Origin: a virus
Length of the DNA: 23,364 bases
Strand: one strand, 5' to 3'
Virus record (IMG/VR): IMGVR_UViG_3300028008_002168
Coordinates: 1 to 23,364 of that record
The position numbers and the translations under genes are program-made. Positions 4,925 through 11,052 of this stretch are shown piece after piece (positions within the stretch are counted from its first letter, which is position 1; every line of letters starts with the position of its first letter). Below the pieces are notes generated by a model. It saw only the letters and a program-made list of their open reading frames with translations. It ran no database searches and was not told the DNA's origin.

Positions 4925-5815
4925 ATGTCGACCATCATCATGTCGCAGTGCTGGCCGCTGCAGGGCCTGAGCGTCACGCAGAAGGCCGTGCTGATCTCGC
5001 TGGCGGACCAGGCCAATGACGAGGGCGTGTGCTGGCCGGCCATCGCTACGATCGGCAAGCGCTGCTGCATGTCTGCGCGCGCTGTGCGCACGGCCATGGA
5101 TCATCTGGAGGTGGTTGGCCTGCTGACTCGCGAGCGTAGGTTCAACAGCAGCAACGTCTATGCGGTCACGCCGGACAAGTTCAACGCCGATGCCGCCGCG
5201 GCGAAGGGCAAGCGGAAAACGGCGAAGGGTGGGGATGCACGGGGCGCAGGTGATGCGCCCCGTGCAGGGGGTGCGCCCGATGCACCCCCGGGTGCGCCCC
5301 ATGCAGTGGGGGATGCACCGGGCGCAGGTCTGGAGGTGCGCCCCGTGCCGCCTAACCGTCATATAACCCCCATTGAACCGTCAGATGAACCGCCAGTTCC
5401 GGCGCTGGTCGCGCCGCCGACGGAGGAGGAACTGGAGGCGCAGATGCAGGAAGCCTGCAAGGCGACGTGGACCGCCTACCGGACGGCCTACCGCCTGCGC
5501 CACGGCGTGGACCCGGTCCGCAACGCCAAGGTCAACACCAACGTACGAGGCCTGGTGAAGCGGCTTGGCCGGGAGGAAGCACCCCAGGTTGCCCGCTGGT
5601 TCCTGAGCGTCAACGAGCAGTACGCCGCGAAGCGGATGCACGACTTGGGCGTGCTGCTGGCCGGTGCAGAGGCATACCGCACCCAGTGGGCAACTGGCCG
5701 CCAGATGACTCAGGCCAGCGCCCACCAGCAGGACCAAACCCAGAGCAACGCCAACGCTGCATACGAGGCCAAGGCGAAGCTGCGCAAACTTAGGGGGGCG
5801 ACCAATGCTCACTGA
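4925..5815 (+). CDS. Phage replication initiator, winged-helix (lambda O analogue)
   Basis: The 296-aa product opens MSTIIMSQCWPLQGLSVTQK; residues 10-85 form a helix_turn_helix_36-type domain (AVLISLADQANDEGVCWPAI, then SARAVRTAMDHLEVVGLLTR and a wing). Residues about 95-145 are a Gly/Ala/Pro/Asp linker encoded by the iteron repeats. The C-terminal part (about 165-295) is helical and may contact the helicase loader or helicase. This layout, N-terminal DNA-binding domain plus linker plus C-terminal interaction domain, is that of phage O-type initiators. The ATG at 4925 is one base after the preceding stop. Its 3' end overlaps the next gene by 11 bases, so initiator and partner are co-expressed. 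Confidence 0.8.
   Translation: MSTIIMSQCWPLQGLSVTQKAVLISLADQANDEGVCWPAIATIGKRCCMSARAVRTAMDHLEVVGLLTRERRFNSSNVYAVTPDKFNADAAAAKGKRKTAKGGDARGAGDAPRAGGAPDAPPGAPHAVGDAPGAGLEVRPVPPNRHITPIEPSDEPPVPALVAPPTEEELEAQMQEACKATWTAYRTAYRLRHGVDPVRNAKVNTNVRGLVKRLGREEAPQVARWFLSVNEQYAAKRMHDLGVLLAGAEAYRTQWATGRQMTQASAHQQDQTQSNANAAYEAKAKLRKLRGATNAH
5236..5349. repeat. Six 13-bp iterons inside the replication gene (candidate phage ori)
   Basis: Copies of TGCGCCCCRTGCA or close variants lie at 5254-5266, 5272-5284, 5293-5305 and 5337-5349 in direct orientation, and at 5236-5248 and 5314-5326 in inverted orientation. Start-to-start spacing is 18, 18, 21, 21 and 23 bp, about two helical turns. A less GC-rich stretch (5353-5400, containing ATATAA) follows. 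The arrangement resembles the lambda origin, where iterons and an AT-rich segment lie within gene O. A simple low-complexity protein linker is the alternative explanation. Confidence 0.6.
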
Positions 5816-6467
5816 CGCAGAGCAGGATCAGCTGGTGGACATGCTGACCGCTACCGCCGAGGTCATGGGCGAGCAGATCACCTCAAACGCGGCGACGTAC
5901 ATGGTGCTGGATCTGGTGGCGTATCCGCTGCGGGTGCTGGCCGCTGCGCTTACTGCCTGCCGCCGTGAGGTGAAGGGTCGACTGAGCCTGGCAGCGATCT
6001 TGGAGCGGATTGACGATGGCCACCCGGCCCCCAACGAAGCTTGGGCATTGGCAATCCGGGCGGCTGACGAGGCGGTTACGCTGGTTTGGACCGAGCAGAC
6101 CCGGGATGCTTGGGCAGCCGCGCTGCCGCTGGTTCGGGCGGGCGACAAGATCGCAGCTCGGCAGGCGTTCCTGGAGGTGTATGCGCGGTTGGTGAAGGAG
6201 ACGCGCGCTGCACACCGGGTGGCGACCTACCAGCTGTCCCTCGGCGTTGACGTGTCAGGCCGGGATGGTGTGCTGCAGCAGGCCGTGGCTGCCGGGCGGC
6301 TGACGCATGAGCAGGTCGCGGAACACCTCGCGTTGCCGCCGGCCACCCCGGCATTCAATCCGGTGGCGCTGCTGGCCGGCACGGTAGAGGCATCGCCGAC
6401 CGCCGACGCTCGGACCCGCGCGCACCTGGCCGCGATCGCGGACCTACTGGGGGGCAAAGCGGCATGA
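5805..6467 (+). CDS. Replication-operon partner protein (220 aa)
   Basis: The product begins MLTDAEQDQLVDMLTATAEV and is predicted almost entirely helical; segments include YPLRVLAAALTACRREVKGR and AAILERIDDGHPAPNEAWAL. I recognise no Walker motif, so it is not an AAA+ DnaC-type loader. It directly follows and overlaps the O-like initiator gene, which is the position of lambda P or another helicase-recruiting factor, so a helicase-loader role is a reasonable inference. A GGGGGG-rich ribosome binding site precedes the ATG. The stop overlaps the next ATG (ATGA). Confidence 0.7.
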   Translation: MLTDAEQDQLVDMLTATAEVMGEQITSNAATYMVLDLVAYPLRVLAAALTACRREVKGRLSLAAILERIDDGHPAPNEAWALAIRAADEAVTLVWTEQTRDAWAAALPLVRAGDKIAARQAFLEVYARLVKETRAAHRVATYQLSLGVDVSGRDGVLQQAVAAGRLTHEQVAEHLALPPATPAFNPVALLAGTVEASPTADARTRAHLAAIADLLGGKAA

Positions 6468-6661
6468 GGAGCCCCGATCACTTCGACGTTGAGGTGCGCC
6501 CGGTGAGTGAGCCGGTGGCCGTGGCCGGCTGGTATCTGGCCTATGGCTATGGGGTGAAGCCGCTGGTGATGTACGCATCCCGCGGCATGACAGTGTGGCG
6601 CGATGGCATGCGGCAGATCCCGATCACCCGGTATGCCGGCCCGATTCCGGAGTTGCGCTGA
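6464..6661 (+). CDS. Small hypothetical protein (65 aa)
   Basis: The product begins MRSPDHFDVEVRPVSEPVAV and continues AGWYLAYGYGVKPLVMYASR; it is aromatic-rich and probably a small beta-protein. It overlaps both neighbours (ATGA at 6464-6467, TGATG at 6659-6663), so it is a genuine coupled operon member. No family is recognised and there is no hydrophobic segment long enough for a membrane anchor. Confidence 0.65.
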   Translation: MRSPDHFDVEVRPVSEPVAVAGWYLAYGYGVKPLVMYASRGMTVWRDGMRQIPITRYAGPIPELR

Positions 6662-7023
6662 TGTGGTCGAAGGCACCGCCGCCGGCGAAGGAAGAGGCCG
6701 CCCGTATCGAGCTGGCCAAGACGGGCCCTTGCATGGCCTGCCTGGCGCTGCTGGAGCAGCAGCTGCTGGAGGCGGAGCTGGTGGTCTACGGCTGCGACTA
6801 CAACCACGCCAAGAGCGGGAATCTGCGGCGCGGTCACATGTTCGGCTACGCCCTCTGCAAGTGGCACCACATGCGGCATCCAATGGAGGGGAACACCTTC
6901 GCGACGATGCGCCAGATCTACGGCCCGAGCCTGATGGATGGCTCGCGGACCTTCCACGAGACGTATGGCTCCGATGACGAGCTGATTGCCAATCAGACCT
7001 ACGTGAACGAATTGAGGGCATGA
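6661..7023 (+). CDS. Ref-like RecA-dependent nuclease
   Basis: The 120-aa product has the HNH-like zinc architecture of the phage P1 Ref family: C24-x2-C27, a GCDYNHAKSG segment with H49, RRGHMFGYALCKWHHMRHP with H59, C66 and H69-H70, and the C-terminal YGPSLMDGSRTFHETYGSDD typical of the family. Ref cuts DNA at RecA-made displacement loops and stimulates homologous recombination, so this protein probably acts with the host RecA during phage recombination. The start at 6661 follows from the TGATG overlap; a longer reading from 6595 would run through the upstream gene. The length is shorter than P1 Ref, which has an extra N-terminal region. Confidence 0.8.
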   Translation: MWSKAPPPAKEEAARIELAKTGPCMACLALLEQQLLEAELVVYGCDYNHAKSGNLRRGHMFGYALCKWHHMRHPMEGNTFATMRQIYGPSLMDGSRTFHETYGSDDELIANQTYVNELRA

Positions 7024-7538
7024 CCATGATGGAAAGGAGTAAGACCAATGCAGGCCGAGTGCGCGCGCTGTTCGAGCGCCAGCCATCCGCGGCGCTGATG
7101 GCCCGCGAGATCTACCAGGGCGTGGGGGCAACGACGCCCACCGACCGTGATCGAATCCGCTGCGCGCTGCGAGACCTGACCGAGGCCAGCTACCTGGTCA
7201 AGGATGGCATTGGCCAACGGGCGGTGTTCCGCCTGTCGGGTATCGGCATGCCCCGGGCGTTCGTTGTGACGGACGAGCAGCGCGAGCACTGCCGTCTCGA
7301 CAAGGCACACAAGCAAGCGCTGCGCCGGGCCGCGAGGCGAGGCGGGGCGGCAGGCCTGCGCACGGCGGACAAGATGACCATCAACAGGGCGCAGGTGGAG
7401 CGGCTGTCCGGCCTGGCCCCGGCGAAAGCATGGGGCAAGGAAAAGGACGGCCAGCGGCCGGCCGAGACAGTGGAGCAGTTCGAGGCTCGCGGCGGGCAGG
7501 TGCAGCGCCTGACGGCCAGCTGGGAGCAGCGAGCATGA
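7020..7538 (+). CDS. Winged-helix-like regulatory protein (172 aa)
   Basis: The product has an N-terminal winged-helix-like module: VRALFERQPSAALMAREIYQ (about 13-33), DRDRIRCALRDLTEASYLVK as the recognition region, then a short wing ending FRLSG. The C-terminal half is basic and charged (HKQALRRAARRGG). It is probably a DNA-binding regulator of unknown target. The ATG at 7020 overlaps the preceding stop, but the GAGGG site at 7014-7018 is better spaced for the in-frame ATG at 7026 or 7029, so the true start may be two or three residues later. Confidence 0.7.
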   Translation: MTMMERSKTNAGRVRALFERQPSAALMAREIYQGVGATTPTDRDRIRCALRDLTEASYLVKDGIGQRAVFRLSGIGMPRAFVVTDEQREHCRLDKAHKQALRRAARRGGAAGLRTADKMTINRAQVERLSGLAPAKAWGKEKDGQRPAETVEQFEARGGQVQRLTASWEQRA

Positions 7539-7912
7539 GCAAGCGGAAGATCATCGCAGCGGCCAAACGCCGTGGCCTGTCGGTCGTCAACGCAGCTTGG
7601 GAATGGACGGTGGGTGGTGGCGAGCGCTATCCCCAATGGGTTGTCGACTTCGGACCGGAGATCGATGAGCTATACGGCGAAAGCGAGGAACAGTTCTTCG
7701 AGGACACCGACACAGCCCTGCAGTGGCTGGAGGACCTGATCTCGCTTCCGCCGAGGCCCGAGTGGCTTCCTATCGCCGAGGCGCCGCAGGACGGCACGCG
7801 GCTGATGCTGTGGGACTCGGTGAGCAAGCGGCCGGTGTTCGGCAGCTGGCGGGGTGACAACCATGCAATCACGCACTATGCCGCAGAGCCCGCTGGGCCG
7901 GGGGCGTCCTGA
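7535..7912 (+). CDS. DUF551-like hypothetical protein (125 aa)
   Basis: The product begins MSKRKIIAAAKRRGLSVVNA. The N-terminal 65 residues form an alpha/beta piece with WVVDFGPEIDELYGESEEQF. Residues about 70-112 read EWLPIAEAPQDGTRLMLWDS and GSWRGDNHAITHY, the pattern of DUF551, a module frequent in phage early proteins with no established activity. The start at 7535 is set by the ATGA overlap with the upstream stop. Its last 37 bases overlap the 3' end of the opposite-strand zinc-ribbon gene. Confidence 0.7.
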   Translation: MSKRKIIAAAKRRGLSVVNAAWEWTVGGGERYPQWVVDFGPEIDELYGESEEQFFEDTDTALQWLEDLISLPPRPEWLPIAEAPQDGTRLMLWDSVSKRPVFGSWRGDNHAITHYAAEPAGPGAS

Positions 7913-8142
7913 TGGGAGCCGCCGGGGAGCGGGAACTGGTCGATCAGCGCTCCGCACTCATCCCTGCCGACGACGTGAAGGTCGTTGCGGCGTCCGCATC
8001 TGGGGCACATGAAGTGCAACCCGAAGCCGTCGACGTTGGGCTCGACCTGGTCGAATCCGGCGAGCGCGATATGGCAGCGGATGCACTGGAGCATGAGGCC
8101 GGTGTACGCCCGAATGGTGACGGTGAGGCTACAGCCGACCAT
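7876..8142 (-). CDS. Zinc-ribbon small protein, antisense to the early operon
   Basis: Up to 88 aa. The core reads LQCIRCHIALAGFDQVEPNV then FGLHFMCPRCGRRNDLHVVG, giving two Cys-x2-Cys knuckles about 26 residues apart, a plausible zinc ribbon. The plus-strand frame over the same bases (7912-8241) looks like a low-quality mirror, so I prefer the minus strand. The start is uncertain: the ATG at 8142 has AGGGAG directly against it, and the ATG at 8094 (beginning MLQCIRC, 72 aa) would match the usual start of such proteins but has no clear ribosome binding site. It is the second small gene opposing the rightward operon. Confidence 0.55.
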   Translation of the reverse strand: MVGCSLTVTIRAYTGLMLQCIRCHIALAGFDQVEPNVDGFGLHFMCPRCGRRNDLHVVGRDECGALIDQFPLPGGSHQDAPGPAGSAA

Positions 8143-8231
8143 CTCCCTGTAGAGGGCCTCAAAAGGGCCTCAGCAATCAACGAACCGGCGCGATCACGCG
8201 CTGCACGAGCAAACCACCAAGGGGAAGGCAC

Positions 8232-8936
8232 ATGGAAATGATCAACGCACGCGAACTGCTGTCCAGCCGGACCGGGCCACGGACCATGAGCTTTGAAGGG
8301 GGCGTCGGCGGCCCCTCTACCCAGGAGATCGTTGCTGCGTTGGCGGATGTCCCACATGGTCTCGGGCATGAGCTTCTGCAGGCGCTGTGGTGGCCCGAGA
8401 GCGGTCAGCGCCGTCGCGAACAGCTGCGCCAGGCAGTTGTCGGCCTGGTGGCGCCGGAGTTCACCCGTCAGATGCATGCCCTTGCCGATGCCCGGACGGA
8501 GTTCGGGATTGCCAAGGCCAGTATGGGCTGGGGCGGCGGCACCGTAACTGATGTGCAGCGCCGCGAGCTACGCCGCGCGGAGCAGGCGCTGGAAGACGCG
8601 CGGGCAGCGGCCTGGCCGAACAACACGATGGAGCAGCTGGGCGTGCTGGCCGGCGCGGTAATCGCAGAGATGGCCGGCGCATGCGAGTGCTCTCGATGCG
8701 GTGGGAAGAAGGTCTTGCGTAATCCTGTGCTTGCCGGAGCCGTGGAGTGCGAAGACTGCGGCGGCACTGGCTTCGAGCCGCTGAGTGGTCGTAAGCGTGC
8801 TGGCGCCATCGGCGCGGACTGGTCCGCCTACAGCCGGTTCTGGCGCGTGGTCTACGAATGGATGCTGGCCAACTTCCGTTCGGCTGAAGCGCGCGCTGTA
8901 AGGCAGTTCAACAAGGCGCTGTCCAAGGTCGCTTAG
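8232..8936 (+). CDS. Putative late antiterminator (Q-like), zinc-motif protein
   Basis: The 234-aa product has a helical N-terminal part, a DnaJ-like zinc motif (C153-x2-C156-G-G ... C173-x2-C176-G-G-x-G) and a C-terminal helical region containing YSRFWRVVYEWMLANFRS. Several lambdoid Q-type antiterminators have such a Cys motif, and this gene occupies the Q position: last of the early operon, followed by a strong terminator and then the lysis genes. Q would load onto RNA polymerase at the late promoter and let it pass the terminators of the late region. Family assignment is by motif and context, not by clear homology. An AAGGGGAAGG ribosome binding site supports the ATG at 8232; 8238 is an alternative. 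Confidence 0.65.
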   Translation: MEMINARELLSSRTGPRTMSFEGGVGGPSTQEIVAALADVPHGLGHELLQALWWPESGQRRREQLRQAVVGLVAPEFTRQMHALADARTEFGIAKASMGWGGGTVTDVQRRELRRAEQALEDARAAAWPNNTMEQLGVLAGAVIAEMAGACECSRCGGKKVLRNPVLAGAVECEDCGGTGFEPLSGRKRAGAIGADWSAYSRFWRVVYEWMLANFRSAEARAVRQFNKALSKVA

Positions 8937-8937
8937 C

Positions 8938-8956
8938 GATGACTTCCTAGGTCATC
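8938..8956. promoter_or_regulatory. Inverted repeat after the Q-like gene
   Basis: GATGAC at 8938-8943 and GTCATC at 8951-8956 form a perfect 6-bp inverted repeat around TTCCTAG. No T-run follows, so it is not a terminator. Lying between the putative Q gene and the late terminator, it could be an operator or part of a late-promoter or antiterminator site. I could not identify a convincing -35/-10 pair nearby. Confidence 0.35.
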
Positions 8957-8990
8957 GAAAAAGCGGGCAATCTTGCCACCATCCAATCGC

Positions 8991-9020
8991 AAGCCCCGGC
9001 CAAGCCGGGGCTTTTTCTTT
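8991..9020 (+). terminator. Intrinsic terminator before the lysis genes
   Basis: A perfect 9-bp GC-rich stem (AGCCCCGGC at 8992-9000, GCCGGGGCT at 9004-9012) with a 3-nt loop is followed by TTTTTCTTT. It ends the early rightward transcript and is in the right place to be the tR'-type terminator that a Q-like protein overcomes. The rest of 8937-9096 holds no gene. Confidence 0.85.
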
Positions 9021-9096
9021 GCCCGCGATCCCAAACCGGATCAACCCAAGAGACAAACCGGCAACGGGGCGGGCACCAATCAACCGGGAGGGGCAT

Positions 9097-9324
9097 ATGC
9101 CGAACCGGACGAGCCACGGGGCCACCATGAAGGACGAAATCATTGGCACTGCTGCTGGTGCTGTAGCGAAGGCTGCACCCCCGGTAACGGTTGCCAGCGC
9201 GGTTGCCGCAGGCGCGGACCTAGATCGCGTAGTGGTGGTGCTGACGATCATCTATCTGGTGGGCCAGATCAGTTACCTGGCCTGGCGATGGGTGCGGGAA
9301 TGGCGACAGAGGGCACGCGCATGA
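9097..9324 (+). CDS. Putative holin (75 aa)
   Basis: The product begins MPNRTSHGATMKDEIIGTAA and has two hydrophobic stretches, a weak Ala/Val-rich one (about residues 18-40) and a strong one (about 46-66, VVVVLTIIYLVGQISYLAWR), then a basic tail WVREWRQRARA. Size, topology and position directly before the endolysin indicate a class II holin or a pinholin, which would depolarise or perforate the inner membrane at the lysis time. A GGGAGGGG site 2-9 nt before the ATG supports the start; the in-frame ATG at 9127 could give a shorter form, as in dual-start holins. Confidence 0.75.
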   Translation: MPNRTSHGATMKDEIIGTAAGAVAKAAPPVTVASAVAAGADLDRVVVVLTIIYLVGQISYLAWRWVREWRQRARA

Positions 9325-9785
9325 AGGGCAAAATCATCGGGAGCAGCGCGGCCGCCATCATCGCGCTGGCTGCGGCAGCACTGGTCAAGCCGTGGGAAGG
9401 CTACTCGCCCACCCCCTACGTCGACATGGTTGGGGTTGCCACCTACTGCTATGGCGATACCGGCCGCCCGGAGAAGGCGGTCTACACCGAGCAGGAATGC
9501 GCCGAGAAGTTGAACAGCCGGCTGGGTCAGTACCTGACCGGGATTCAATCCTGCATCCGCGTCCCGCTGGAGCCCCACCAAGCTGCCGCGTTACTGAGCT
9601 GGACCTACAACGTCGGCGTGGGCGCAGCCTGTCGCTCGACGCTGGTGGCTCGTATCAATGCAGGCCAGCCCGCCGCGAGCTGGTGCGCTGAACTGGACCG
9701 CTGGGTCTACGCCGGCGGCAAGCGCGTGCAGGGCCTGGTGAACCGCCGCGCTGCTGAGCGCGCCATGTGCGAGGGCGGATCGTGA
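9321..9785 (+). CDS. Endolysin, GH24 lysozyme with SAR signal anchor
   Basis: The 154-aa protein has the GH24 catalytic triad in canonical E-8-D-5-T spacing: E26, D35 and T41 (WEGYSPTPYVDMVGVATYCY). The motif SWTYNVGVGAACRSTLVARI is typical of the P22/R-type phage lysozymes. It hydrolyses the beta-1,4 bond between MurNAc and GlcNAc in peptidoglycan. The N-terminus (residues 4-22) is a weakly hydrophobic, Ala/Gly/Ser-rich segment, the sign of a signal-arrest-release anchor, so the enzyme is probably exported by Sec and released when the membrane is depolarised. Six Cys residues, including C43 by the active site, could allow disulfide control. The ATG overlaps the holin stop. Confidence 0.9.
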   Translation: MKGKIIGSSAAAIIALAAAALVKPWEGYSPTPYVDMVGVATYCYGDTGRPEKAVYTEQECAEKLNSRLGQYLTGIQSCIRVPLEPHQAAALLSWTYNVGVGAACRSTLVARINAGQPAASWCAELDRWVYAGGKRVQGLVNRRAAERAMCEGGS

Positions 9786-10258
9786 ACCGCGTCGCCAGCG
9801 CCGTCGCTGCCTTTGCCCTGTGGTCCGCTGTCATGTTTGGTGCTGGCTGGGCTTGGCGTAGTGACCGGGCGGAGAGTACAGAGGCCGACCAGCGCGCCGC
9901 CGGCGCCGCGGCAGTCGCGGACCAGGTGAACCGGACCCGCGCCGTCGAACACCGCCAGGCCGACAACCTGGCCACCATTGGAGCGAAACATGAAGAAGAC
10001 CGCACTGCGGCCGCGACCGTCCCTGCTGCTGTTGTGGCTGACCTGCGCTCTGGGCGTCTCCAGCTGCGCGACGACCTCGCCACCTGCAGCACCAGCCTCC
10101 TGTCCCAAGCCGTCGCCGGCGCCGTCGAACGTGATGCGCACGCCGAACTACGAGCAGAGGTTGCGGGAGCTGCTGTTCAAATCGGTCGCGACGCCGACGA
10201 CCACGTCCGCGGCACCCAAGCAGTGATAGCGGCTGACCGTGAAGCGGTGAGGCCGTGA
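9782..10258 (+). CDS. Rz: Rz-like inner-membrane spanin subunit
   Basis: The 158-aa product starts with GTG (overlapping the endolysin stop as GTGA) and has one N-terminal membrane segment (about residues 3-25, ending GWAWRSD). A long periplasmic helical region rich in Ala, Glu, Arg and Gln follows. This is the layout of Rz i-spanins, which join with the outer-membrane lipoprotein Rz1 to fuse the two membranes at the last lysis step. The nested Rz1 gene at 9990-10226 confirms the assignment. Its stop overlaps the GTG of the next gene. Confidence 0.85.
   Translation: MNRVASAVAAFALWSAVMFGAGWAWRSDRAESTEADQRAAGAAAVADQVNRTRAVEHRQADNLATIGAKHEEDRTAAATVPAAVVADLRSGRLQLRDDLATCSTSLLSQAVAGAVERDAHAELRAEVAGAAVQIGRDADDHVRGTQAVIAADREAVRP
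9990..10226 (+). CDS. Rz1: Rz1-like outer-membrane spanin lipoprotein, nested in Rz
   Basis: Entirely inside Rz in another frame. The 78-aa product begins MKKTALRPRPSLLLLWLTCA, a lipoprotein signal peptide with lipobox VSSC (modified Cys at residue 26), then a Pro/Ala/Ser-rich stretch (ATTSPPAAPASCPKPSPAPS) and a short helical end. Proline richness and the nested position are hallmarks of Rz1 o-spanins, which are anchored in the outer membrane and bind Rz across the periplasm. A GGAG site 6 nt upstream supports the ATG at 9990. Confidence 0.85.
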   Translation: MKKTALRPRPSLLLLWLTCALGVSSCATTSPPAAPASCPKPSPAPSNVMRTPNYEQRLRELLFKSVATPTTTSAAPKQ

Positions 10259-10599
10259 ATCGTCGGTTGCTGGCGCTTGGCCGGCTGAAGACTGGCGAGA
10301 TGAACAAGACCGAGGCGGCCTATGCCGAGCGCCTGCGCGCGCTGGAGGCATCGGGACAAATCCTCTGGCACAAGTTCGAGGGCCTGAAGCTGAGGCTTGC
10401 CGACAACACGTTCTACACCCCGGATTTTGCTGTAGTGGCTGCTGATGGCGTAATCGAGTGCCATGAGGTGAAGGGCCACTGGCAGGATGATGCGCGGGCC
10501 AAGATCAAGATCGCAGCGGCCCTGTACCCGTTCCGCTTCATTGCGGTGAAGGTCAAGCGCAAGCGCGACGGCGGCGGCTGGGCAGTGGAGGAGTTCTGA
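10255..10599 (+). CDS. DUF1064 protein, PD-(D/E)XK nuclease-like
   Basis: The 114-aa product contains NKTEAAYAERLRALEASGQI, then TPDFAVVAADGVIECHEVKG (residues 55-74) with D57, E71 and K73 in the PD-(D/E)-x-K arrangement of small endonucleases. DUF1064 proteins are common in phage genomes and are predicted nucleases, possibly Holliday-junction or packaging-related; the activity is not established. The start is GTG at 10255, overlapping the Rz stop. The in-frame ATG at 10300 (MNKTEAAY) is a possible internal alternative. Its position between lysis and packaging genes fits a packaging role. Confidence 0.8.
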   Translation: MNRRLLALGRLKTGEMNKTEAAYAERLRALEASGQILWHKFEGLKLRLADNTFYTPDFAVVAADGVIECHEVKGHWQDDARAKIKIAAALYPFRFIAVKVKRKRDGGGWAVEEF

Positions 10600-10781
10600 T
10601 GCACGCGACAGTGACTGCGTCGGTCCGCATGCGCTGGTGGCTGCGTTGCTATCTGGCTGCCGTGGTGTGGACTGCCCGGGCGACGGGTTTGGAGCCGAAC
10701 TGGGAGCGGGTCGAGCGGTGGATACGCCGCGGCCTGGTACTGCAAACGACGAGGGTTGGTGATGGACGCTGCACGGATTGA
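10599..10781 (+). CDS. Small hypothetical protein (60 aa)
   Basis: The product begins MHATVTASVRMRWWLRCYLA and continues AVVWTARATGLEPNWERVER. A single moderately hydrophobic segment (about residues 12-28) may associate with the membrane but is rich in Arg and Trp. It overlaps the preceding gene by one base (TGATG) and the following gene by 20 bases. Small basic proteins of this sort occur between lysis and terminase genes in xanthomonad prophages. The function is unknown. Confidence 0.6.
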   Translation: MHATVTASVRMRWWLRCYLAAVVWTARATGLEPNWERVERWIRRGLVLQTTRVGDGRCTD

Positions 10782-11052
10782 AGAGGTGGCGGCTGCATTG
10801 TCTGCTGAGCAGGTGGCGCGCGCTGGTGCCGACGCCGCCCTGGCGGCGCTTATCGAAGACAGCACCGACAGTCGAATCGACCGACTGGTCGGGATCATTG
10901 AGCAGCAGGGCAAGCAGATCGCCGAGCTGGCCATGCATGTGGGGCTGCTGGTGCAGGCCGTGGCCCAGCTGCTGGGCGAGGAAGCCGGCGCGCCGGTGCA
11001 GGAAGAGGGTGCCGAGCCTGCGCGCCTTGACCTGGACGGGAAGCCCTACTGA
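10762..11052 (+). CDS. Coiled-coil hypothetical protein (96 aa)
   Basis: The product begins MDAARIEEVAAALSAEQVAR. It is acidic and almost entirely helical, with a heptad-like segment DRLVGIIEQQGKQIAELAMH (about 34-53), so a small coiled-coil oligomer is likely. The GAGGG site 6 nt before the ATG at 10762 supports this start. It overlaps the next gene by one base (TGATG). No homologous family is recognised; the location directly before the HNH and terminase genes makes a packaging-related role possible but unproven. Confidence 0.65.
   Translation: MDAARIEEVAAALSAEQVARAGADAALAALIEDSTDSRIDRLVGIIEQQGKQIAELAMHVGLLVQAVAQLLGEEAGAPVQEEGAEPARLDLDGKPY

Noticed and set aside
7912-8241. Plus-strand 109-aa frame
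   Set aside because: The minus-strand frame over the same bases has a clear two-knuckle Cys pattern, while the plus frame shows biased, featureless composition.
9978-9989. TTG start four codons before the Rz1 ATG
   Set aside because: The GGAG site is correctly spaced for the ATG at 9990 and overlaps the TTG codon itself.
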